The translations under genes and the position numbers were made by a program. Shown piece after piece: positions 7,001 to 12,691 of a stretch of DNA of 14,192 bases (positions are counted from its first letter, which is position 1; each line of letters opens with the position of its first letter). The notes under the pieces are model-generated. The model had not been told where the DNA came from, did not search any database, and saw only the letters and a list, made by a program, of their open reading frames with translations. The stretch is from BQJD01 sp965652415 (lineage in GTDB: Bacteria; Pseudomonadota; Gammaproteobacteria; Arenicellales; CAJQKF01): NCBI GenBank assembly GCA_965652415.1, contig CBFGVH010000079.1:1-14192 (forward strand), written 5' to 3'.

Positions 7001-8785
7001 CCCGAGACGCGCGACGGCATCTACCGCAAGTGGACCTCGGTGGCCCAGCAGCAGCCGTTCGACTACGTACTCGCCGCCCAGGTCGGGGGCGGGGCCTTGC
7101 TCCTGTTCGCCGCGTTCGTATTCTGGAACCGGCGCCTGGCGCGTGAAGTGCGTCGTCGCGAGGCGGCCGAGCGCCGTGCCCAGGCCGCCAACGAGGCAAA
7201 GAGCGCGTTCCTCGCGGACATCTCGCACGAGATTCGCACGCCCATGAACGCCATCCTCGGCTATGCCCAGCTGCTGGCGCGCGACGAATCGCTCACCAGC
7301 GCCCAGCGCAGGAGCCTCGAGATCATCGATCGCAGCGGCGAGCACCTGATAGAGCTGATCAACGACGTGCTCGAGATGAGCCGTATCGAAGCCGGCCACG
7401 CGACGGTCCAGGTCGACGACATCGACCTGAACGACCTGCTGGAGAGCCTTGTCGCGGTATTCGGCTACCAGGCGAGCAGCAAGCAGCTCGAGCTGTCCCT
7501 CGAGATCGCTCCCGACGTGCCCTGGGCCGTGCGCACCGACGGCGGCAAACTCAGGGAGATCCTGCTCAACCTGATCAGCAATGCGATCAAGTTCACTCAC
7601 CAGGGGTTCGTCAGGGTGAAGGCGCAGGTGTCCGAACCGGGGGAGACACAACTGAAGTTGCGCTTTATCGTCGAGGACAGCGGCATCGGTATCGCCGCGC
7701 AGAACGTCAACCGGATATTCGACGCGTTTCACCGGGCGCAGGACTCGGACCGGGTAATCGAGGGTACGGGCCTGGGTCTGACCATCAGCCAGCGCTATGC
7801 CGCACTTCTGGGTGGCGGCCTGACGGTGGAAAGCAAGCACGGCGCCGGCAGTCGCTTCCAGCTCGATATCAGCGTCGAACGAGGTAATCCGGAGCGCGTC
7901 GAGGCCGCGGCCCAGTCGCGCGCTCACGCCACGCTGGCATCCGGCCAGGGACCGTTCAAGGTGCTGGTGGTCGACGATCACGAGGCCAACCGCCTGTACC
8001 TGTCGAGACTTCTGGAGGCGGTCGGCATCGAGGCGCAGCGGGCGTCGGACGGGGCCGAAGCCGTTGAAGCCTTCGAGCAATGGCAGCCGGACGCGATTCT
8101 GATGGACCTTCGCATGCCGCGAGTCGACGGGTTCGAGGCGACGAAGCGCATCCGCAAGCTGCCCGGCGGCGCCAACGTGCCGATCGTCGCGGTCACCGCG
8201 AGCGTGTTCGGCGACGAGCAGCGCAGGATCGCCGAAGCGGGCATGAACGCGTTCGTGCGCAAGCCGTTTCGCGAGTCGGAGATTTTCGACCAGTTGTCGC
8301 ACCTTGCGGGTGTGCGCTTCGTGTACAAGGGCAAGAGTCGCGACGCCGTCGATGCCGACGCGGATGAAGGATCCTCCGATGGGGCCCGCGAAGCCGCTAC
8401 CCCGCGAGTGATGATCGTCGATGATGACGAAATCCAGCGCGAGCTCATGAGTTCCTTCGTCGAACTCGTAGGTTACAACTGCGACGTCGCAAGCGAAGGC
8501 GGCGCCGCGTTCGCCCGCTGGCAGCAGACCCGGCACGAACTGATCATTACCGATTGCAACATGCCCGGCATGAACGGCATCGATCTCGCCTACGCGATTC
8601 GAGGAGCCGAATCGGGCGACGGTCCGCGCACCGTGCTGATCGCCCTGACCGGGGACAAGGCCGGCCTGGAGGCCGCATGCGAGAAAGCCGGGATCGACGA
8701 GGTCGTGGCCAAGCCGGTCAACGTCGAGGTCATCGAGGCGCTGCTCGAACAGCACCTTGGCAGCGGGAAGCGCGCGGTACACTGA
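4034..8785 (+). CDS. Unorthodox hybrid sensor histidine kinase with four periplasmic SBP modules, HisKA-HATPase and two receiver domains
   Basis: This 1583-residue membrane sensor resembles BvgS/EvgS but is larger. Order: signal peptide (about 1-30, cleavage likely near VVA-ADG); solute-binding family 3 modules at about 34-265, 280-512, 526-760 and 771-1003; membrane segment about 1013-1032; Arg-rich coiled linker; HisKA with phosphoacceptor H1065 in ISHEIRTPMNAILGY; HATPase with N-box N1183, G1 box DSGIGI (1215-1220) and G2 box GTGLGL (1244-1249); receiver 1 with D1314/D1315, phosphoacceptor D1358 and K1410; receiver 2 with D1463-D1465, phosphoacceptor D1507 and K1560. Modules 2-4 each open with an AERxWLxEHP-like linker, and modules 2-4 close with an xRKWLPV-like end, marking tandem duplication. 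Modules 1, 2 and 4 keep the T/SxER motif that in this fold contacts ligand carboxylates; module 3 does not. There is no PAS and no HPt domain. Ligand and partner regulator are unknown; the neighbours hint at amines or amino acids. mttB follows after 137 bases. Confidence 0.93.
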   Translation: MYGLSRRTMTSIVSRAVVLFMSIAASVVAADGPIRVGIYENPPKIFTNADGRPVGIFPELMEDIAAHEGWSLEWQHCIWARCLDLVESGQLDVMVDVAWSEERAERFLYSSESVMHNWATVYTAGDVEVESMLDLAGTRVAVMTQSIHTDSSEGIRRLLDEFDIPVTYVEADSYAGVFDLIDSGAADVGVVNRIFGAMEEHRYRVSRTPIVFNPSQLHFVFPKGKSRSAYLRDAIDRHVRVQKDDPGSVLQQSITYFLSGAVDMRSTVTPLERLRRRVDLDSEEQAWLREHPRIRIGVDPEFAPFEIVTEDGRYLGAAADYVRLVGRILGVSMEPVTGISWVEAVERARNREIDVLPAVGISDERRQFLDYSQPYLEFPRVIVTRSDSTVRDLEDLAAGRLAVQRDSSHAGFVREMTDLEATYFDTFEQALLSLSRGEVDAVLGNLAVSTHWIRELSLTNLKIAAHVSDTTFPLAFAVRNDWHELRGMIDKALAALSPQDHADIKRRWLPVEVPEPRLADQVMSRLTVAERQWLEEHPRVRVGVPSNDPPYNFRAESGDFRGVTRDYLDRIGEAIGLRFDVEFVPAGESGSDRLEAGDLDLVVTPRYDAENPRGIHHTQIFVPTPLVVITRDREEDINGPADLDSRLVALILDHPDSDRVLADHPDIEPVMVDSPLDALRAVATGAADAHVGVLGTSIYLAEKHGIVNLKVAAGYEMQLAGERFAVRADWPALAGIIDKSLDAIAEKEHNAIHRKWLPVTRSLPSNDDLRLTQAERVWLAEHPVVRVGTDAGFAPLEFRDRDGRFQGIAVDFLREIEEALGVRFEFVPHETWADVMRSVGRREVDLLISASPTRERREHLSFTEPYLDLPTSIFTGHGISFVSDLGQLEGRKVAVVDGHFMEELLRDRYPSIGIAHSATTVDALRTVARGDADAYVGDTLTTSHLLSRAGLSNIRISGETIIRQKLSMAVRNDWPQFAGILQKALDAIPPETRDGIYRKWTSVAQQQPFDYVLAAQVGGGALLLFAAFVFWNRRLAREVRRREAAERRAQAANEAKSAFLADISHEIRTPMNAILGYAQLLARDESLTSAQRRSLEIIDRSGEHLIELINDVLEMSRIEAGHATVQVDDIDLNDLLESLVAVFGYQASSKQLELSLEIAPDVPWAVRTDGGKLREILLNLISNAIKFTHQGFVRVKAQVSEPGETQLKLRFIVEDSGIGIAAQNVNRIFDAFHRAQDSDRVIEGTGLGLTISQRYAALLGGGLTVESKHGAGSRFQLDISVERGNPERVEAAAQSRAHATLASGQGPFKVLVVDDHEANRLYLSRLLEAVGIEAQRASDGAEAVEAFEQWQPDAILMDLRMPRVDGFEATKRIRKLPGGANVPIVAVTASVFGDEQRRIAEAGMNAFVRKPFRESEIFDQLSHLAGVRFVYKGKSRDAVDADADEGSSDGAREAATPRVMIVDDDEIQRELMSSFVELVGYNCDVASEGGAAFARWQQTRHELIITDCNMPGMNGIDLAYAIRGAESGDGPRTVLIALTGDKAGLEAACEKAGIDEVVAKPVNVEVIEALLEQHLGSGKRAVH

Positions 8786-8922
8786 CCCTCGAGGAGGGAC
8801 GGCGCCTCAGGGGGTAACGGTCGGGGCGACGCCTGTTGGAAATTCCCTGTCGTTTTCTGGCGACGCGGAGGCGCTGTTCGGAAGACAATGGGCCTCCATC
8901 ACGATCATCGCGGGCACGGGAC

Positions 8923-10497
8923 ATGGCAGCAGAAGCGGCAGCTGGACTACGCAGGCGACCCGGCGGCCGTGCCGCGCGCCACGAACTTCGCAGCCGCGAA
9001 TTGCCCGTGGAAGCCCGGCCGGTTCGACCCGGACTGCCGGGCGGCGGCCGCTACAAGCCCCTCCCCGAGGCTGACCTGGGAAGGATTCACGGTGCCGCAC
9101 TCGACGCCCTCGAGCAGGTCGGCATGGCGAACGCCATCCCTTCCTGCGTCGACATCCTGACCGGCGCCGGGGCGATTCGCGGCAGCAACGGCCGCATCGT
9201 TTTCCCCCGTGCCCTCGTCGAGGACACCATCGCCCGCGCGGCGCATGCCATCACCCTGTACGGCCGCGAACCGCTGCATCACGTGGAGGCAGGCGGCAGC
9301 CGCGTTTACTTCGGTACTGCCGGCGCCGCCGTTCACGTGGTCGACGCGGTGACCGGCGCGTACCGCGAGTCCACGGTGGCCGACCTCTACGACGCCGCCC
9401 GCCTCGTCGACGCGCTCGAGCACATCCACTTCTTCCAGCGACCGGTGGTGTGCCGCGACATCGCCGACCCCAGGGAACTCGATCTGAACACCTGTTACGC
9501 CTCGATCAGCGGGACGTCGAAACATGTCGGCACCAGTTTCGTGGCGCCGGAGCACGCCGAGGAGGCCCTGTCCATGCTGCACATGGTGGCCGGCGGCGAG
9601 GCGGCATGGCGGGCCATGCCGTTCGTGAGTTGCTCGTGCTGCTTCGTGGTGCCGCCGTTTCGCTGGGCGGAGGACGCCTGCCGGGTGCTGGAGACCGTGG
9701 TTCGCGGCGGCATGCCGATCCTGCTGCTGGCGGCCGGCCAGGCCGGCGCCACCAGCCCGGCGTCGCTCGCCGGGGCGGTGGTCCAGGAAGTCGCCGAGAC
9801 CCTTGCAGCCCTGGTCTACGTCAATGCCATCTCGCCCGGGCACCCCGCCGTCTTCGGCACCTGGCCGTTCATCTCCGACCTTCGTACCGGCGCGATGAGC
9901 GGCGGCAGCGGCGAGCAGGCCGTGCTGATGGCCGCCTGTGGACAGATGGGCCGCTACTACGACCTGCCCACCGGCATCGCGGCGGGCATGGCCGACGCCA
10001 AGGTGCCGGACGCACAGTCCGGGTTCGAGAAAGCGTATACCGACGTGCTGGCCGCGCACAGCGGCGCCAATCTCGTCTACGAGGCGGCCGGCATGCAGGC
10101 CAGCCTGCTCGGCATGTGCCTCGAGTCGCTGGCGATCGACAACGACATGCTGGGCGCCATCAATCGCACCGTGCGCGGCATCGAGGTCAACGACGAGACG
10201 CTCTCTCTCGAGACAATGAAGAGCGTGTGCCTCGACGGGCCCGAGCACTACCTCGGACACGAACAGACACTGTCGTTGATGCAGCGCGACTACGTTTATC
10301 CGCAAGTCTCGGACCGGTCGAGCCCAAACCAGTGGAACGAGCAGGGCAGGCCGAGCGTGGTCGACCGGGCCCGGGTTCGGACCCGGCAGATCCTGGACAA
10401 CCACTTCCCGTCCCATATCGACGAAGATCTTGACAGGAAGATACGCGACGCGTTCCCGGTGCGCCTGCCGCGCGAGCGCATGCGACCGGCGAGTTGA
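8923..10497 (+). CDS. MttB-family (trimethylamine/quaternary amine) methyltransferase, non-pyrrolysine type
   Basis: This 524-residue protein is a member of the MttB superfamily (COG5598), TIM-barrel enzymes that transfer a methyl group from tertiary or quaternary amines to a corrinoid protein. Signatures are the N-terminal Arg/Gly-rich tail leading to RPGLPGGGRYKPL (35-47), GTAGAAVHVVD (131-141), AGATSPASLAGAVVQ (274-288), GHPAVFGTWPFISDLRTG (306-323), DAQSGFEKAYT (363-373) and GANLVYEAAGM (381-391). There is no in-frame amber codon, so it is not a pyrrolysine enzyme like methanogen MttB. Characterised Pyl-free relatives demethylate glycine betaine (MtgB), proline betaine, carnitine or butyrobetaine, but this form is distant and its substrate is unknown. 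A CSCC cluster (237-240) is notable. ATG 8923 is chosen because the conserved tail begins there; the frame runs open to 8836 but that part is not family-like. No corrinoid protein gene is in the window. The stop abuts the stop of the opposing binding-protein gene. Confidence 0.9.
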   Translation: MAAEAAAGLRRRPGGRAARHELRSRELPVEARPVRPGLPGGGRYKPLPEADLGRIHGAALDALEQVGMANAIPSCVDILTGAGAIRGSNGRIVFPRALVEDTIARAAHAITLYGREPLHHVEAGGSRVYFGTAGAAVHVVDAVTGAYRESTVADLYDAARLVDALEHIHFFQRPVVCRDIADPRELDLNTCYASISGTSKHVGTSFVAPEHAEEALSMLHMVAGGEAAWRAMPFVSCSCCFVVPPFRWAEDACRVLETVVRGGMPILLLAAGQAGATSPASLAGAVVQEVAETLAALVYVNAISPGHPAVFGTWPFISDLRTGAMSGGSGEQAVLMAACGQMGRYYDLPTGIAAGMADAKVPDAQSGFEKAYTDVLAAHSGANLVYEAAGMQASLLGMCLESLAIDNDMLGAINRTVRGIEVNDETLSLETMKSVCLDGPEHYLGHEQTLSLMQRDYVYPQVSDRSSPNQWNEQGRPSVVDRARVRTRQILDNHFPSHIDEDLDRKIRDAFPVRLPRERMRPAS

Positions 10498-11457
10498 TCA
10501 GCCGCCGCCCTCCATGCCGACGAAGCGGCGAACCGCCGGCAGGCCGCTCTCGCCGTCGAGGGTTTCGACTCCCTCGAGCCATGGATCGAGAACGGCGGGC
10601 TGTTGTCGGATCCAGGCCACCGCGGCCACCAGGGGCGCCGCCTTCAGTTCGAGTATCGCCGTCATCACCTCGTTGATCATCGGCAGCGTGAACTCGACGT
10701 TGCCGAGCAATCGAGCGATGTTGGGGCATTCTGCGAGCAGAGCGGAGCGCACGCCGGTGTAGACGTCGGCGCCGCCGAAGCGGGGGCCGAACACTTCGTC
10801 TCCACCGGCCAGGTAGGTCAGTTCGAAGCGCACGTTCATCGGGTGCGGTTCGAAGGCGAGGAAGACCATCGCGCGCCCCTCCCGGTTGGCCGCTGCAATC
10901 GATTCCACGAGCTGCGCCTCCGAGGACTCGACGAGGGTGAAGCCGGCAAGACCGAACATGTTCTCGTCGATCATGGCGCGGATCAGCAGGTTGCCGTCCG
11001 AACCCGGTTCCAGGCCGTGAATCTCGTGGGAAAGGCTCTCGCCGTGCCGGCTGATATCGTCGAAGCGAGCGATGCCGAGATCACGGCCGGCACTGTTGAC
11101 CGCGAGAGTGTACTTGGTACCCGCGAGGTTGCGGCGCAGCAGTTCCACGGAGTCGTCGAGAACGTACGGCCGCAGCGTCATGCCCATGGTGGGCACGAGG
11201 ACCTCGAGGAAGGCGTCGAGGTCGCCGTTCTTCATGCTGGCGAAGATCACCGCGTCGTCGAAGCGCTGCACGATCGGTTCATAGCCGAGTCCGCGCAGCA
11301 ACGCCGATGCCAGGGATACCGCCGCGCCGCCATCGAGCCAGCCGACGGTGCCGATGCGCACCTCGCGGCAGTCGGCGGGGTCGTCGCCCGCCGCCGGCAT
11401 GCATATCGCGAACAGGGCGGCCAGCAGCGCTCGCCGGGCCGCCGTGCGGGCTTTCAC
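10498..11457 (-). CDS. ChoX/OpuAC-like quaternary-amine ABC transporter substrate-binding protein
   Basis: This 319-residue periplasmic protein has a signal peptide (ALLAALFAICMPAAG, cleavage about residue 24) and strongly resembles Sinorhizobium ChoX as I remember it: VGWLD, DAFLEVLVPTM, TKYTLAV, EPGSDGN, FEPHPMN, TYLAGGD, AECPNIA and a WLEGV terminus. The two cysteines that form the ChoX disulfide are present (C30, C244). Of the choline-cage residues, the Trp and Asp of GWLD (W40, D42) and the Tyr (Y116) are kept. The positions of ChoX Trp90, Asn156 and Trp205 are here L87, S153 and F202, so the ligand is probably a different quaternary or polar amine. The start GTG 11457 overlaps the phosphatase stop (GTGA), implying coupled translation without a clear SD. 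No permease or ATPase partner lies next to it; the nearby peptide-type ATPase is of another transporter class. Confidence 0.9.
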   Translation of the reverse strand: MKARTAARRALLAALFAICMPAAGDDPADCREVRIGTVGWLDGGAAVSLASALLRGLGYEPIVQRFDDAVIFASMKNGDLDAFLEVLVPTMGMTLRPYVLDDSVELLRRNLAGTKYTLAVNSAGRDLGIARFDDISRHGESLSHEIHGLEPGSDGNLLIRAMIDENMFGLAGFTLVESSEAQLVESIAAANREGRAMVFLAFEPHPMNVRFELTYLAGGDEVFGPRFGGADVYTGVRSALLAECPNIARLLGNVEFTLPMINEVMTAILELKAAPLVAAVAWIRQQPAVLDPWLEGVETLDGESGLPAVRRFVGMEGGG

Positions 11458-12170
11458 GCGCTGGCCCAGCGCGGGGTCAGCAGCGCGAGCAGGCCGGTTG
11501 CATCATCGAGCACGTGATCGGCCGCCGCGAGATCGGCCGCCGAGTGCGAACCGCTGGTGACCCCGACCACGATACCGGCTCCGGCGGCGCGGCCCATTTC
11601 GATGTCGTAGGGGCTGTCGCCCACCATGATCACCTCCGGCGGGGTCAAACCGGTGTGGCGGCAGAACGCTTCGAGCATTCCCGGTCCCGGCTTGATGCCG
11701 TGACCGCTGTCGGCGCCGCACACGAAGCTCAGCCAGGCGTCGATTCCGACCCGGGCCAACGAGTCGCGCGCGGTACGTTCGTCATCCATGGTGGCGACTC
11801 CGAGGGTGTAGCCCATGGCGTACAGCTCGGCCATCATCTCCGGGATGCCGCCGATGCACACCGGCGAGGCGACCGCGGCCTCGTGAAAGGTGTCCAGCAT
11901 GATGCTCGCGAACGGCTCGCGCTCGGCGATTCCCGCCTGCGCCATCCAGGCGTCGACGATCTCGTCGTTGCTGGCGCTGGTCAGCAGCGAGCGGGGCTTC
12001 CAGGTGCCGGTTGCGGCGTTGAAGCCGCCGCTCGCCAGCAACCGGTCGGTGAGACGCGCGTCACCGGCCATGGCGCTGGCACGCTCGGCCGCCAGGCGGT
12101 AGGCCGGCAGCCAGGTGGCGTTGAAGTCGATCAGGGTGCCGTCCTTGTCGAACAGGATCCCGCGCGGCAT
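11454..12170 (-). CDS. HAD-superfamily phosphatase (Gph-like)
   Basis: This 238-residue cytoplasmic hydrolase of the HAD superfamily resembles phosphoglycolate phosphatase. Motif I is ILFDKDGTLIDF (nucleophile Asp at residue 8 and acid/base Asp at residue 10, with Lys between), motif II is GVATMDD, motif III is the Lys of GIKPGPGM and motif IV is MVGDSPYDIEMG. An alpha-helical cap lies between motifs I and II. The true substrate cannot be inferred; the family includes phosphatases of phosphoglycolate, sugar phosphates and phosphonoacetaldehyde-type compounds. I chose ATG 12170 because motif I begins immediately after it; the open frame upstream to 12551 has no family similarity and is low-complexity Arg/Pro-rich. 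A GGAG lies about ten bases upstream on this strand. Its stop TGA overlaps the GTG of the binding-protein gene, so the two form an operon. A link to the amine ligand, for example dephosphorylating a phosphorylated amino-alcohol, is speculation. Confidence 0.88.
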   Translation of the reverse strand: MPRGILFDKDGTLIDFNATWLPAYRLAAERASAMAGDARLTDRLLASGGFNAATGTWKPRSLLTSASNDEIVDAWMAQAGIAEREPFASIMLDTFHEAAVASPVCIGGIPEMMAELYAMGYTLGVATMDDERTARDSLARVGIDAWLSFVCGADSGHGIKPGPGMLEAFCRHTGLTPPEVIMVGDSPYDIEMGRAAGAGIVVGVTSGSHSAADLAAADHVLDDATGLLALLTPRWASA

Positions 12171-12262
12171 CTCGGTGGTTCTCCGTGGGTGAACTCGGTT
12201 GGTGAAAAAGCGGCTCACGATAGCAACATTCCCGGTGGCGGGGAAGGGCGAAGCGCGATTGT

Positions 12263-12295
12263 GGGGTGCGCCAAAGCACACACTACGCGCACCCC
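12263..12295. repeat. Perfect 9-bp inverted repeat, REP-like intergenic palindrome
   Basis: GGGGTGCGC (12263-12271) and GCGCACCCC (12287-12295) are perfect reverse complements around a 15-base loop, between the small gene (ending at 12332) and the phosphatase start (12170). No T-run follows on either strand, so it is not an intrinsic terminator. Similar GGGTGCGC/GCGCACCC palindromes are dispersed in many proteobacterial genomes, so this may be one copy of such a repeat. Other copies cannot be tested from one window. Confidence 0.5.
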
Positions 12296-12331
12296 GACGG
12301 GATTGTCGAAGCGGATGGTCGACCCGGTTCG

Positions 12332-12544
12332 TCACAGAAACGCCGGCAGAAGCAGGACTCCGTCGGCGTAGGTCGCGAGTAGGCATTCGACGAGGGGGAT
12401 CAGGGACGAATCGACCATGTTGCACACGTAGGCGGGCGTGTGAACCACGGTTTGTCCAGACACGAAGGCCTCGAGGCTCCGCTCGCACATGGGGTGGAGC
12501 CGTTCCGGAACGATGCAGGCGAGCTGCTGGATCGGTTCGGCCAT
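12332..12544 (-). CDS. Putative 70-residue small protein of unknown function, possibly leaderless
   Basis: I do not recognise this protein. The frame from ATG 12544 encodes 70 residues starting MAEPIQQLACIVPERL and ending LLLPAFL. It contains four Cys residues (LAC, PMC, YVC, VEC) and a hydrophobic C-terminal third. By my count about four fifths of its third codon positions are G or C, as expected of real coding sequence in this genome. A -35/-10 pair on the same strand ends six bases before the ATG, so the predicted transcript would begin at or next to the start codon, with no room for a Shine-Dalgarno sequence. A longer form from GTG 12583 would run through that promoter. It lies on the same strand as the phosphatase, 161 bases upstream of it. 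It could be a genuine small gene or a chance frame. Confidence 0.45.
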   Translation of the reverse strand: MAEPIQQLACIVPERLHPMCERSLEAFVSGQTVVHTPAYVCNMVDSSLIPLVECLLATYADGVLLLPAFL

Positions 12545-12550
12545 CGGCCA

Positions 12551-12579
12551 AGTATAGGCTGCAACGATCGTGTCGACAA
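12551..12579 (-). promoter_or_regulatory. Sigma-70-like promoter for the small gene (and perhaps the phosphatase/binding-protein operon)
   Basis: Read on the minus strand, TTGTCG (12579-12574) and TATACT (12556-12551) are separated by 17 bases. They match the consensus at four and five of six positions. The predicted transcription start is about 12544, the A of the small gene's ATG. No other convincing promoter is seen upstream of the phosphatase gene. Confidence 0.45.
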
Positions 12580-12600
12580 ACACGTCTGGACTGTAGCGGG

Positions 12601-12634
12601 AATAAAAACGGCCGGGGACTTCGGGTCCCCGGCC
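12601..12634 (-). terminator. Rho-independent terminator 2 (distal) of the ABC ATPase transcript
   Basis: GGCCGGGGAC (12610-12619) pairs perfectly with GTCCCCGGCC (12625-12634) around a five-base loop. On the minus strand the stem is followed by GTTTTTATT (12609-12601). This is a textbook intrinsic terminator for transcription coming from the ATPase gene. Confidence 0.85.
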
Positions 12635-12648
12635 TGAACGCGCGTGAT

Positions 12649-12675
12649 AAAAATCGCTTCTTCGAGGCGATTTTA
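12649..12675 (-). terminator. Rho-independent terminator 1 (proximal), possibly bidirectional
   Basis: AAAATCGC (12650-12657) pairs with GCGATTTT (12667-12674), extended by a few more pairs to a three-base loop. On the minus strand the stem ends in TTTTT (12653-12649), 18 bases after the ATPase stop. The plus strand also ends in TTTT, so it could stop leftward and rightward transcription. Confidence 0.75.
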
Positions 12676-12691
12676 GAAAACAGTCGGGCCG

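Noticed and set aside
4871..7042. Repeated nucleotide blocks within the kinase gene as a CRISPR or tandem DNA repeat
   Set aside because: The similarity is at protein level between binding modules about 700 bases apart. There are no short identical repeats with spacers.
6614..8782. 722-residue open frame on the minus strand inside the kinase gene
   Set aside because: It is antisense to conserved HisKA, HATPase and receiver motifs. Its translation has no recognisable domain and is typical of mirror frames in GC-rich DNA.
8836..8922. Upstream in-frame start for the MttB-family gene
   Set aside because: Residues encoded before ATG 8923 do not look like the family N-terminus, and the conserved Arg/Gly-rich tail begins just after 8923.
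12171..12551. N-terminal extension of the phosphatase frame up to 12551
   Set aside because: The extension is low-complexity and Arg/Pro-rich, while HAD motif I starts right after ATG 12170, as expected for the family.
12440..12637. 65-residue plus-strand frame opposite the small gene
   Set aside because: It runs through the intrinsic terminator stem and has no motif; the minus-strand frame has a better placed promoter and codon pattern.
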